Origin: Paracoccaceae bacterium
GTDB lineage: Bacteria; Pseudomonadota; Alphaproteobacteria; Rhodobacterales; Rhodobacteraceae
Length of the DNA: 5,154 bases
Assembly: GCA_902525995.1 (NCBI GenBank)
Contig: CABZJG010000139.1
Span: 1 to 5,154, forward strand
Direction: 5' to 3'
In this document: positions 1 through 5,154 of the stretch, piece by piece
Numbering within the stretch: position 1 is the stretch's first letter
Layout: every line of letters begins with the position of its first letter
Position numbers and translations under genes: made by a program
The notes under the pieces: generated by a model
What the model was told of the DNA's origin: nothing
The model's database searches: none
What the model saw: only the letters and a program-made list of their open reading frames with translations

Positions 1-35
1 GGAAATTAGAAATCTCAACAGCGAATATAGACGCG

Positions 36-620
36 ATGAAAGGCTCGGAAAACACGCCAGATCAAATTGAACTGATGGTTGAAAAACATTCAGAGGATGA
101 TCCACATCACGAACCGCGGGGCCCTCTAGAGTGGCTAATTGAGGCGCTTCAAGACATTGCTCTAACCACAGCCCTCATTGGCATTCTTGCCGTGATTTTC
201 CCGAATTGGATGTCCTATACAGCCGGCACGGTCGTGCAGGCGCCTATCGCATCGCGGTGGTCTGGGATGCTGTCTCTTGCGGTTATTCTCGGGTTGATGC
301 TGGTGCTTGTTCTGACACTCATCGGTGCGCTCACGGTTCCTTTGTTTTTGATTTTTGGCTTCGTTGTCTTTTGGCTTGGGTATTTGGTCGCAACCTACGG
401 CATGGGAGTGTATGTGCTGGAGAAATTCGGTGGCTTTGACGGCAGCCGTGTTTTGGAGCGGATTATTGCAGCCTTGATTGGTGCAGTGGTTGTGTTTGGA
501 CTAAGCATGATCCCATTTTTAGGCTTTTTTGCCTGTCTTGCTCTTGGTTTTGCTGGCTTGGGGGTCGTGATCTGGCCGTTTATCAGCCGTAAACTGCCAT
601 TGGGACCAACATTAAGCTAA
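36..620 (+). CDS. Multi-pass inner-membrane protein of unknown function
   Basis: I do not recognise this protein. As called it has 194 residues. A hydrophilic, acidic, His-containing N-terminus (about residues 1-35) is followed by about five hydrophobic segments, near 37-57, 79-98, 100-122, 143-160 and 162-183. It ends in a short basic tail (SRKLPLG), which suggests an integral inner-membrane protein with little outside the membrane. The last pair of segments, with a Gly/Pro-rich hinge (MIPFLGFF near 158-165), loosely resembles the membrane tails of some bactofilin-type polymer-forming proteins; that is only an impression. The start is uncertain: there is no clear Shine-Dalgarno before ATG 36 or before the in-frame ATG at 75. 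The frame stays open back to the left edge, so the real start may lie outside the window. rlmB follows 73 bases after the stop on the same strand. Confidence 0.7.
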   Translation: MKGSENTPDQIELMVEKHSEDDPHHEPRGPLEWLIEALQDIALTTALIGILAVIFPNWMSYTAGTVVQAPIASRWSGMLSLAVILGLMLVLVLTLIGALTVPLFLIFGFVVFWLGYLVATYGMGVYVLEKFGGFDGSRVLERIIAALIGAVVVFGLSMIPFLGFFACLALGFAGLGVVIWPFISRKLPLGPTLS

Positions 621-682
621 GCAAACCTATGGTTTGCCGGTTCAGGATGTGATAGCAACTGCCCCCAAGTTTCCGGCAAATC
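621..682 (+). promoter_or_regulatory. Two mutually exclusive hairpins in the rlmB leader
   Basis: Directly after the TAA of the membrane protein, GCAAACC (621-627) and GGTTTGC (631-637) form a perfect 7-bp stem with a 3-base loop. The right arm of that stem, extended to GGTTTGCCGG (631-640), also pairs with CCGGCAAATC (673-682) over 10 bp with a single G-U, enclosing a 32-base loop. The two stems cannot coexist. The second ends right against the rlmB ribosome binding site AAAGG (683-687). Neither stem is followed by a T-run, so a classical intrinsic terminator is not supported. The pairing is read directly from the bases; a regulatory role is inference. Confidence 0.45.
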
Positions 683-693
683 AAAGGCACAAG

Positions 694-1473
694 ATGAAAA
701 AGCCCAACTGGGTCATTGAAAAAGAGCAATCAAAAAAAGCGGCCAAACAGGAAACTGTTTGGCTGTTTGGCTTGCATGCGGTGCGTGATGCCCTGCTGAA
801 CGATCGGCGCACAAGATTGCGCCTTATTGTTACAAAAAATGCTGCGGATAAACTTGCCTCAGCAATCGAAACATCCGGAATGCAGCCCGAAATTAGCGAC
901 CCGCGCAAATTTGCGGCGCCGCTTGATTCTGGATCGGTGCATCAAGGTGCCGCGCTTGAAGTCAAGCCGCTGAACTGGGGAACGCTAGAAGATGTTGCGT
1001 TGGCTGCCGGGCAAGCTGCACCCCGGCTTGTTCTGCTTGACCAAGTCACAGACCCGCATAATGTAGGTGCAATTTTACGTTCAGCCGAAGTTTTTGGGGC
1101 AAATGCTGTAATAGGCACACAGCGCCACAGCGCGCCCGAAACCGGTGCACTGGCAAAAACCGCAAGCGGCGCGCTGGAGCGTCAACCCTATCTTCGTCTG
1201 CGTAATTTGGCCGATACCATCATCCAGTTGCAGTCGATGGGCTTTCTTGTTTTCGGATTGGACGGAACGGCAGAAACAACCATTGAAGCCACTCTGAGTG
1301 GTCAGCGTGATCGGCCGGTGGCGTTGGTTTTAGGCGCCGAGGGGCCGGGGTTACGACAACGCACAAAAGAAACGGTTGATGGTCTGGTGCGGATTGACTT
1401 TGCGGCCAATTTTGGATCGCTTAATGTCTCAAACGCAGCGGCGGTCGCGCTTTATGCGGCGCGACCCTTTTAG
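694..1473 (+). CDS. rlmB: 23S rRNA (guanosine-2'-O-)-methyltransferase RlmB (SpoU/TrmH family)
   Basis: A SAM-dependent 2'-O-ribose methyltransferase of the SPOUT superfamily; RlmB proteins modify a guanosine in the 23S rRNA peptidyl-transferase region (G2251 in E. coli). The protein has 259 residues, close to the family's usual length. A basic N-terminal extension (1-20) is followed by the small RNA-binding domain opening with WLFGLHAVRDALL (23-35). The catalytic domain carries all three SpoU motifs: motif 1 at about 113-131 with N123 and the catalytic-type R129 in HNVGAILRS; motif 2 GAEGPG at 214-219; motif 3 SLNVSNAAA at 242-250. These form the knotted SAM site. The start is set at ATG 694 because AAAGG at 683-687 lies 6 bases upstream. 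An upstream TTG at 634 would add 20 residues but has no ribosome binding site and falls inside the leader hairpins. RlmB and related family members with other RNA targets are hard to separate by motif; the N-terminal domain favours RlmB. Confidence 0.9.
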   Translation: MKKPNWVIEKEQSKKAAKQETVWLFGLHAVRDALLNDRRTRLRLIVTKNAADKLASAIETSGMQPEISDPRKFAAPLDSGSVHQGAALEVKPLNWGTLEDVALAAGQAAPRLVLLDQVTDPHNVGAILRSAEVFGANAVIGTQRHSAPETGALAKTASGALERQPYLRLRNLADTIIQLQSMGFLVFGLDGTAETTIEATLSGQRDRPVALVLGAEGPGLRQRTKETVDGLVRIDFAANFGSLNVSNAAAVALYAARPF

Positions 1474-1474
1474 A

Positions 1475-1506
1475 CCAAGCCCGTATTGAAGTTTGATTTG
1501 GCTTGG
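1475..1506 (+). other. Inverted repeat after rlmB, possible weak terminator
   Basis: CCAAGCC (1475-1481) and GGCTTGG (1500-1506) form a perfect 7-bp stem around an 18-base loop, starting 2 bases after the rlmB stop. The following bases (cagaaaattg) contain no T-run, so factor-independent termination is not well supported. The right arm overlaps the -35 element of the candidate rib promoter. Confidence 0.3.
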
Positions 1507-1527
1507 CAGAAAATTGAAATATATACT
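1498..1527 (+). promoter_or_regulatory. Candidate sigma-70-type promoter for the rib block
   Basis: TTGGCT at 1498-1503 (four matches to TTGACA) is followed after 18 bases by TATACT at 1522-1527 (five matches to TATAAT). Transcription would begin near 1534, giving a leader of about 110 bases before ribBA. It is the best -35/-10 pair seen in the gap between rlmB and ribBA. It rests on consensus matching only. Confidence 0.4.
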
Positions 1528-1587
1528 CATCAGCGCGCGTGGATTTTGCGAAAGATTTGACGGGTTTGCGATTATCACCCAAAAAGC

Positions 1588-1611
1588 GCTCTGGTAAAAC
1601 CAAATCAGAGC
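1588..1611 (+). promoter_or_regulatory. Leader hairpin upstream of ribBA
   Basis: GCTCTGGT (1588-1595) pairs with ATCAGAGC (1604-1611) over 8 bp with one G-U, around the loop AAAACCAA. It lies 23 bases before the ribBA ribosome binding site. It is not followed by a T-run and does not resemble the conserved FMN (RFN) riboswitch core. It may affect mRNA stability or translation; that is inference. Confidence 0.3.
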
Positions 1612-1644
1612 CTCTAAGGGAAGCTATTAGATACGGAGATGCAC

Positions 1645-2769
1645 ATGAGCCAAGAGGCAACAGGTGAGATGACCCCTGACTATCACGATGCCGTCTCTTC
1701 GATAGAAGAGATCATTGAAGATGCGCGCAACGGAAAAATGTTTATCTTGGTCGATCACGAGGACCGTGAAAACGAAGGGGATTTGGTCATTCCCGCGCAA
1801 ATGGCGACCCCGGATGCGATCAACTTTATGGCAACGCATTGTCGTGGGCTTATTTGTTTGACCTTAACCAGCGAGCGCATAGATCAATTGGGACTGCAAT
1901 TGATGAGCACGCATAATTCGTCGCGCCACGAAACTGCGTTCACCATTTCCATTGAAGCACGCGAAGGCGTGACCACAGGTATATCTGCTCATGATCGGGC
2001 ACGCACAATTTCGGTTGCCATTGATGCCTCAAAAACTGGCAGCGACATTGCCACGCCGGGGCATGTATTTCCCCTGCGCGCACGCAATGGCGGCGTTTTG
2101 GTCCGCGCTGGGCATACCGAAGCAGCGGTCGATGTAAGCCGGCTTGCCGGATTGAACCCCTCTGGCGTTATTTGTGAGATCATGAACGAAGACGGCACAA
2201 TGTCTCGTCTACCTGAACTTGTGTCTTTTGCGCAAAAGCATGGCTTGAAAATCGGTACCATCGCCGATCTTATTGCCTACCGCCGCCGACATGATAATTT
2301 GGTTCGGGTACAGGCGCAAAAAACCATCACCTCTGAATTTGGCGGGGATTGGTTGATGCGGGTCTATGTCGATGAAACCCATGGCGATGAACATATTGTT
2401 TTATCCAAAGGTGATATTTCAACCGATGAGCCTGTTCTGGTGCGCATGCATGCCATGGATCCAATGCTAGACATTGTTGGCGCCGGGCCCGATGGCCGCG
2501 CGGCAGAGTTCGCAGACGCTATGAATGCTGTGGCACAGGAAGGACGCGGCGTTGTTGTTCTGCTGCGCGATACTTCAATGAAAGTAGAAGACAGCGATGC
2601 CGTTTCCCCTAAAACACTGCGGCAATACGGATTGGGCGCACAGATACTATCCTCATTGGGGCTGTCAAAGCTTGAGCTGCTGACCAATTCCCCGACCCCA
2701 AAGGTCGTTGGACTTGAAGCCTACGGTTTGGAAATTATCGGGACCCGCAAAATTCTGGAGAAAACATGA
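1645..2769 (+). CDS. ribBA: 3,4-dihydroxy-2-butanone-4-phosphate synthase fused to a degenerate GTP cyclohydrolase II-like domain (RibBA/RibBX type)
   Basis: The N-terminal half (about 15-220) is DHBP synthase, which converts ribulose 5-phosphate to 3,4-dihydroxy-2-butanone 4-phosphate plus formate for riboflavin synthesis. Its metal- and substrate-binding signatures are intact: DHEDRENEGD at 37-46, GISAHDR at 112-118 and RNGGVLVRAGHTEA at 147-160. The C-terminal half (about 222-370) has the GTP cyclohydrolase II fold signature in TLRQYGLGAQIL (324-335) and VVGLEAYGLEII (354-365). At 269-272 it reads HAMD where active enzymes have HSEC, and residues 221-374 contain no cysteine, so the family's three-Cys zinc site is absent. 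This half is probably catalytically dead or has another role. ATG 1645 is chosen over ATG 1639 because GGAG at 1635-1638 abuts 1639 but is 6 bases from 1645. The product has 374 residues. The stop overlaps the ribH start, indicating translational coupling. Confidence 0.93.
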   Translation: MSQEATGEMTPDYHDAVSSIEEIIEDARNGKMFILVDHEDRENEGDLVIPAQMATPDAINFMATHCRGLICLTLTSERIDQLGLQLMSTHNSSRHETAFTISIEAREGVTTGISAHDRARTISVAIDASKTGSDIATPGHVFPLRARNGGVLVRAGHTEAAVDVSRLAGLNPSGVICEIMNEDGTMSRLPELVSFAQKHGLKIGTIADLIAYRRRHDNLVRVQAQKTITSEFGGDWLMRVYVDETHGDEHIVLSKGDISTDEPVLVRMHAMDPMLDIVGAGPDGRAAEFADAMNAVAQEGRGVVVLLRDTSMKVEDSDAVSPKTLRQYGLGAQILSSLGLSKLELLTNSPTPKVVGLEAYGLEIIGTRKILEKT

Positions 2770-3308
2770 TGGCTGGTTCGGAAACGCATTACACCCTGCC
2801 CCGCCCGGCACTGGACAAGCCGCTAAAACTCTTGCTGGTTGTGGCCCCTTACTACAAAGATATTGCAGATAACCTGGTAGCGGGCGCGACATCTGAAATC
2901 ACAGCAGCCGGTGGCACTTATGATATTGCAGAAGTGCCGGGCGCGCTTGAAATTCCTACCGCTATTGGGATTGCAGAGCGGTTGAAAAGCTATGACGGCT
3001 TCGTGGCACTTGGCTGCGTTATCCGCGGTGAAACCACCCATTACGACACTGTTTGCAATGACAGCTCGCGCGCCCTTACACTTTTGGGGCTGCAAGGTCT
3101 ATGCATTGGCAATGGCATATTGAACGTTGAAAACCGGATGCAGGCAGAGGTGCGCGCAGACCCCAAAAACCAAAACAAAGGTGGCGGGGCAGCAGCGGCT
3201 GCGCTGCATCTGATTGCCCTTTCCCGCAAGTGGGGCGCTGAGCGCAAAGGGGTCGGCTTTAAACCTTCTTTAGATGAATTGCAGATAGCAAGCGATAGTA
3301 CTTCATGA
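2766..3308 (+). CDS. ribH: 6,7-dimethyl-8-ribityllumazine synthase
   Basis: A cytoplasmic enzyme that condenses 3,4-dihydroxy-2-butanone 4-phosphate (made by the upstream RibB) with 5-amino-6-ribitylaminouracil to give 6,7-dimethyl-8-ribityllumazine, the penultimate riboflavin intermediate. At 180 residues it is slightly long for the family, mainly at the two ends. Visible signatures are an aromatic-containing VVAPYYKDIAD (25-35), EVPGALEIP (56-64), ALGCVIRGETTHYD (81-94) with the conserved catalytic His at 92, NGILNVEN (116-123) and NKGGGAAAAAL (137-147). ATG 2766 overlaps the ribBA stop as ATGA. The next codon is also ATG (2769); GGAG at 2757-2760 lies 5 and 8 bases from them, so either may be used. 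The nusB start overlaps its stop by 4 bases. No riboflavin synthase alpha-type gene (ribE/ribC) is present in the window. Confidence 0.95.
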   Translation: MMAGSETHYTLPRPALDKPLKLLLVVAPYYKDIADNLVAGATSEITAAGGTYDIAEVPGALEIPTAIGIAERLKSYDGFVALGCVIRGETTHYDTVCNDSSRALTLLGLQGLCIGNGILNVENRMQAEVRADPKNQNKGGGAAAAALHLIALSRKWGAERKGVGFKPSLDELQIASDSTS

Positions 3309-3784
3309 CCAACACACCCGGCCTTTCTGGCAACCAAAAACGCAAAATGAAATCCGCGAGCCGGCTTTATGCGGTGCAAGCCTTGTTTCAGATGGAGCAT
3401 TCCGATCAAACCTCAGATGCAGTCTGCGAAGAATTCCTAGATCACCGATTTGGCGCTGATTACGACGGCGCCCAATTTGCCGAGGGGGATGTGGATCTCT
3501 TTCGCCAAACCATCGCGAATGCGGTGGATAATCAAGCGCAAATTGATCAGCTAACCGATCGGGCTTTGGTGGCCAAATGGCCCTTGGGTCGCATTGATCC
3601 GACATTGCGGGCCTTGTTCCGCGCTGCAGGCGCAGAGATGGTATCAAGTGATGTGCCCCCAAAAGTCATCATTTCTGAATATGTTGATCTTGCCAGCGCA
3701 TTTTTTCCCGAGGGCAAAGAGGCGAAGTTTGTCAACGCCGTTTTGGATCACATGGCGCATGACGCCTTGCCCGATAGCTTCTGA
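3305..3784 (+). CDS. nusB: Transcription antitermination factor NusB
   Basis: NusB is a small all-helical RNA-binding protein. With NusE (ribosomal protein S10) it binds boxA RNA and helps RNA polymerase pass terminators in rRNA operons. The protein has 159 residues. The N-terminal basic helix KRKMKSASRLYAVQALFQM (12-30) is the family's RNA-binding Arg-rich region. The C-terminal core shows WPLGRIDPTLRALFRAAGAE (92-111) and PPKVIISEYVDLA (118-130), followed by KFVNAVLDHMA (141-151), in typical order. ATG 3305 overlaps the ribH TGA in ATGA with no independent Shine-Dalgarno, so translation is probably coupled to ribH. An internal ATG at 3347 would give a shorter protein beginning just before the SASRLY motif. 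The ribH-nusB neighbourhood is common in alphaproteobacteria. No recognisable thiL gene follows. Confidence 0.94.
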   Translation: MTNTPGLSGNQKRKMKSASRLYAVQALFQMEHSDQTSDAVCEEFLDHRFGADYDGAQFAEGDVDLFRQTIANAVDNQAQIDQLTDRALVAKWPLGRIDPTLRALFRAAGAEMVSSDVPPKVIISEYVDLASAFFPEGKEAKFVNAVLDHMAHDALPDSF

Positions 3785-3812
3785 ACCGGCGCTGCCATTA
3801 AGGCACAAGATG

Positions 3813-3838
3813 GGCTTTGTTCCATCGTTTTCAAAGCC
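3813..3838 (+). other. Inverted repeat after nusB, possible end-of-operon hairpin
   Basis: GGCTTTG (3813-3819) and CAAAGCC (3832-3838) form a perfect 7-bp stem with a 12-base loop, 28 bases after the nusB stop. No T-run follows on the plus strand, so it may be a 3'-end stabilising structure or chance; termination is not clearly supported. Confidence 0.3.
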
Positions 3839-3874
3839 AAGGTTCAATCACCTCATAAATTTGACAATTTTCTG

Positions 3875-3903
3875 TTGACGCGGCCAAAAGCCAATTGTAA
3901 GCA
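3875..3903 (+). promoter_or_regulatory. Candidate promoter for tRNA-Tyr
   Basis: TTGACG at 3875-3880 is a good -35 element. After 17 bases comes TAAGCA (3898-3903), a poor -10 match. A second TTGACA at 3861-3866 has no convincing -10 at normal spacing. The distance to the mature tRNA (start at 3933) would give a leader of about 20 bases. The -35 is the main support. Confidence 0.4.
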
Positions 3904-3912
3904 CGCGCTCAC

Positions 3913-3929
3913 GCTCTTACTTTAAGAGC
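3913..3929 (+). repeat. Perfect hairpin in the tRNA-Tyr 5' leader
   Basis: GCTCTTA (3913-3919) and TAAGAGC (3923-3929) pair perfectly over 7 bp around a 3-base CTT loop, ending 3 bases before the first mature tRNA base. If transcribed, it would sit against the RNase P cleavage site. The pairing is directly visible; any role in processing or expression is inference. Confidence 0.45.
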
Positions 3930-3932
3930 CGT

Positions 3933-4016
3933 GGGCGACAGGCCGCAAGGTGTGGCAGGGGACTGTAACTCCCTCGCGGAGACGCACGCTTGGTTCGATT
4001 CCAAGGTCGCCCACCA
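3933..4016 (+). tRNA. tRNA-Tyr (anticodon GTA), CCA encoded
   Basis: This is an 84-base class II tRNA that inserts tyrosine at UAU/UAC codons. The acceptor GGGCGAC (3933-3939) pairs fully with GTCGCCC (4006-4012), followed by discriminator A4013 and encoded CCA (4014-4016). The D stem is GCC/GGC (3942-3944/3954-3956). The anticodon stem is GGGGA/TCCCT (3958-3962/3970-3974, one G-U) with loop CTGTAAC, giving anticodon GTA (3965-3967). The long variable arm (3975-3988) holds a GCG/CGC stem, as expected for bacterial tRNA-Tyr. The T stem is CTTGG/CCAAG with loop TTCGATT. Position 8 is A rather than the near-universal U, and position 14 appears to be C rather than A. T3932 and G3931 can pair with A4013 and C4014, extending the acceptor stem in the precursor. 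Confidence 0.92.
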
Positions 4017-4075
4017 CTCAGCCTCCTCAATCAAATCGCCAAATCTGTCCCAAAGACGCTGACGTTAGACACCCT

Positions 4076-5044
4076 TCAATATCCACGTGCTGGGTCTACG
4101 ATGTTCACGAGCCTCTCGCCTCGCATCCAGCGGTCTAAATTGTCGAGGAAAAGCCGGAACGAGGCTTCCTCCCATTCCGCGTAGACCGACGAGCAATGCG
4201 GAGAGACGATGACATTTTCGAGCGCCCAGATCGGGCTGTCTTGCGGCAAGGGTTCGGTCTCAAAAACATCCAGTGCCGCGCCCGCCACATGCCCGGCCTT
4301 AAGCGCATCATAAAGGTCAGACTGGTTCACCACACCACCACGGGAGACATCAGCAAGGATTACACCGGGCTTCATCCGTGCGATTTCATCAGTGCCGATC
4401 AGGCCGCGCGTCACGGGGATGAGCGGCGTCGAGACTGCAATGAAATCCGCGCGCGGCAGCAGGTCGGGCAGGTCACTGGCCGCATGCACCTTGTCAACAA
4501 GATCCATCGGTTGAGGGCGGGCCCGCGTTCCAATTACGGTCATAGCAAAAGCCTTGGCTCGTTTCGCCACCGCCTGCCCGGTGTGACCAAGACCGATGAT
4601 CAGGAGCGTCTTTCCGGCAAGCGGGCTGACAAGCCGAGAGTTCCAGACCCGCGCACCCTTGTCCCGTTACAGTCTAGGAATATCAAGCGTGAAATGCAAA
4701 AACCCGCCGAAGATGTATTCCGCCATAATCCCAGCGGCCACGCCTGCGGCATTGGTCACCGTCGTTTTTGCCTGGTCCCATTGCCCGTAATGGTCGGTAC
4801 CCGCCCCGCCATTGGCAATCCAGCACGGGCCATCGGGGCCAAACAGCGCGTCGCGTGGAAAGCCCGGAGTGCCCGCAAAGCGCACGGAATAGACCACTTC
4901 GGGGCGGTAACTTTCGATCTGTGCGGGCAGGGCGTCGTAGCTGTCGCATTCACGAAAATCCGCATGCGGGTAGCTGGCCTGCAACCACCTGGCAAGGGGC
5001 GCGGTATCACTGTTGTGCAAGATAATGCGCGGGGTGTCAGGCAT
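4076..5044 (-). pseudogene. D-isomer-specific 2-hydroxyacid dehydrogenase interrupted by an in-frame TAA
   Basis: Family members reduce 2-keto acids such as glyoxylate or hydroxypyruvate with NAD(P)H. From ATG 5044 (GGAGG at 5055-5051, 6 bases upstream) the frame has 322 codons, near full family length, but codon 126 is TAA (4669-4667). Everything after it stays in the same frame: RDKGARVWNSRL (127-138), the Rossmann motif GLGHTG (151-156), then catalytic-type R235 in ADVSRGG, E264 in FETEP and H283 in SPHCS. Only one base separates TAA from CAA, so a recent nonsense mutation or a sequencing error is likely. GTRAR (172-176) after the second strand of the fold, in place of an acidic residue, suggests NADP(H) preference. 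A GTG restart at 4570 would lose the N-terminal domain and the GLGHTG motif, so it should be inactive. An in-frame ATG at 5071 is less likely given the ribosome binding site. Exact substrate unknown. Confidence 0.85.
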
Positions 5045-5154
5045 GGGGTTCCTCCATTGGCGCGCGAACAAGTCGCGCGAGTTCCTCGAATTTCGCTTCC
5101 GGCTGCATGAGCTGTTCGCGCATTTCCAAGATGGCCCGTCGTCGCGCCCCTGAG
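5037..5154 (-). CDS. C-terminal end of an unidentified gene (partial)
   Basis: An open frame enters from the right edge and ends at TGA 5039-5037. The visible 38 residues are charged and probably helical, containing EMREQLMQPEAKFEEL and ending MEEPHA. The other frame checked across this stretch gives a less protein-like translation (rich in Gly, Thr and Arg). Its stop lies inside the dehydrogenase start region, giving an 8-base overlap (5037-5044), and the GGAGG for the dehydrogenase lies within it. This is typical of genes in one operon with coupled translation. The piece is too short to assign a family; a regulator, transporter subunit or enzyme of the same pathway are all possible. Confidence 0.55.
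   Translation of the reverse strand, partial: SGARRRAILEMREQLMQPEAKFEELARLVRAPMEEPHA

Noticed and set aside
634..693. Upstream TTG start for rlmB
   Set aside because: It has no ribosome binding site and lies inside the leader hairpins. ATG 694 has AAAGG at good spacing and gives a family-typical length.
1475..1506. Intrinsic terminator of rlmB
   Set aside because: The stem is short, the loop is 18 bases and no T-run follows; it is listed only as an inverted repeat.
1639..1644. ATG 1639 as the ribBA start
   Set aside because: GGAG directly abuts this ATG, leaving no spacing. ATG 1645 is 6 bases from the same GGAG.
1474..1644. FMN (RFN) riboswitch before ribBA
   Set aside because: The conserved core sequences of that riboswitch are not seen; only a simple hairpin is present.
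4076..4570. C-terminal dehydrogenase fragment as an independent gene
   Set aside because: It would start at GTG in mid-domain, after the GLGHTG motif, and is in frame with the upstream part; it is the remainder of one interrupted gene.
4196..5110. Long plus-strand open frame (304 codons)
   Set aside because: It lies antisense to the dehydrogenase, whose motifs are clear. The translation is low-complexity, Arg/His-rich and unlike a real protein; it is a GC-rich shadow frame.
1..5154. CRISPR array, insertion sequence or origin of replication
   Set aside because: No regularly spaced repeats, transposase motifs, terminal inverted repeats or clusters of DnaA-type boxes were seen.

Overview
The window looks like chromosomal DNA from an alphaproteobacterium, most likely a Rhodobacterales (roseobacter-type) species. 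The evidence is the rib/nusB gene order, a RibB protein fused to a degenerate RibA-like domain, and the character of the proteins. The call rests on gene content and protein character, not on a database match. The left four fifths has moderate GC (sampled lines about 45-50%). The part right of the tRNA is clearly richer (sampled lines 57-70%).

Layout, left to right. (1) An unrecognised multi-pass membrane protein (36-620, +), whose reading frame is still open at the left edge. (2) After a short leader with two mutually exclusive hairpins, a SpoU/TrmH-family rRNA 2'-O-methyltransferase, rlmB (694-1473, +). (3) A 171-base gap with a candidate promoter and a leader hairpin, followed by a tightly packed rib block: ribBA (1645-2769), ribH (2766-3308) and nusB (3305-3784), each junction overlapping by 4 bases. 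(4) A 148-base gap with a candidate promoter and a hairpin, then tRNA-Tyr(GTA) (3933-4016, +). (5) On the minus strand, a D-2-hydroxyacid dehydrogenase interrupted by one in-frame TAA (5044-4076). Upstream of it, overlapping its start by 8 bases, is the C-terminal end of an unidentified gene that runs off the right edge.

How the genes work together. RibB makes 3,4-dihydroxy-2-butanone 4-phosphate, and RibH condenses it with the pyrimidine intermediate to give 6,7-dimethyl-8-ribityllumazine, the direct precursor of riboflavin. The RibA-like half of RibBA contains no cysteine at all, so it cannot have the family's three-cysteine zinc site. GTP cyclohydrolase II must therefore be supplied from elsewhere. 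NusB (rRNA transcription antitermination), RlmB (23S rRNA methylation) and tRNA-Tyr are translation or ribosome functions next to the flavin block.

No wholly new system is evident. The best leads are the mutually exclusive hairpins in front of rlmB, a tRNA-Tyr lacking the near-universal U8 and apparently A14, and the single-stop dehydrogenase in GC-richer DNA next to the tRNA.
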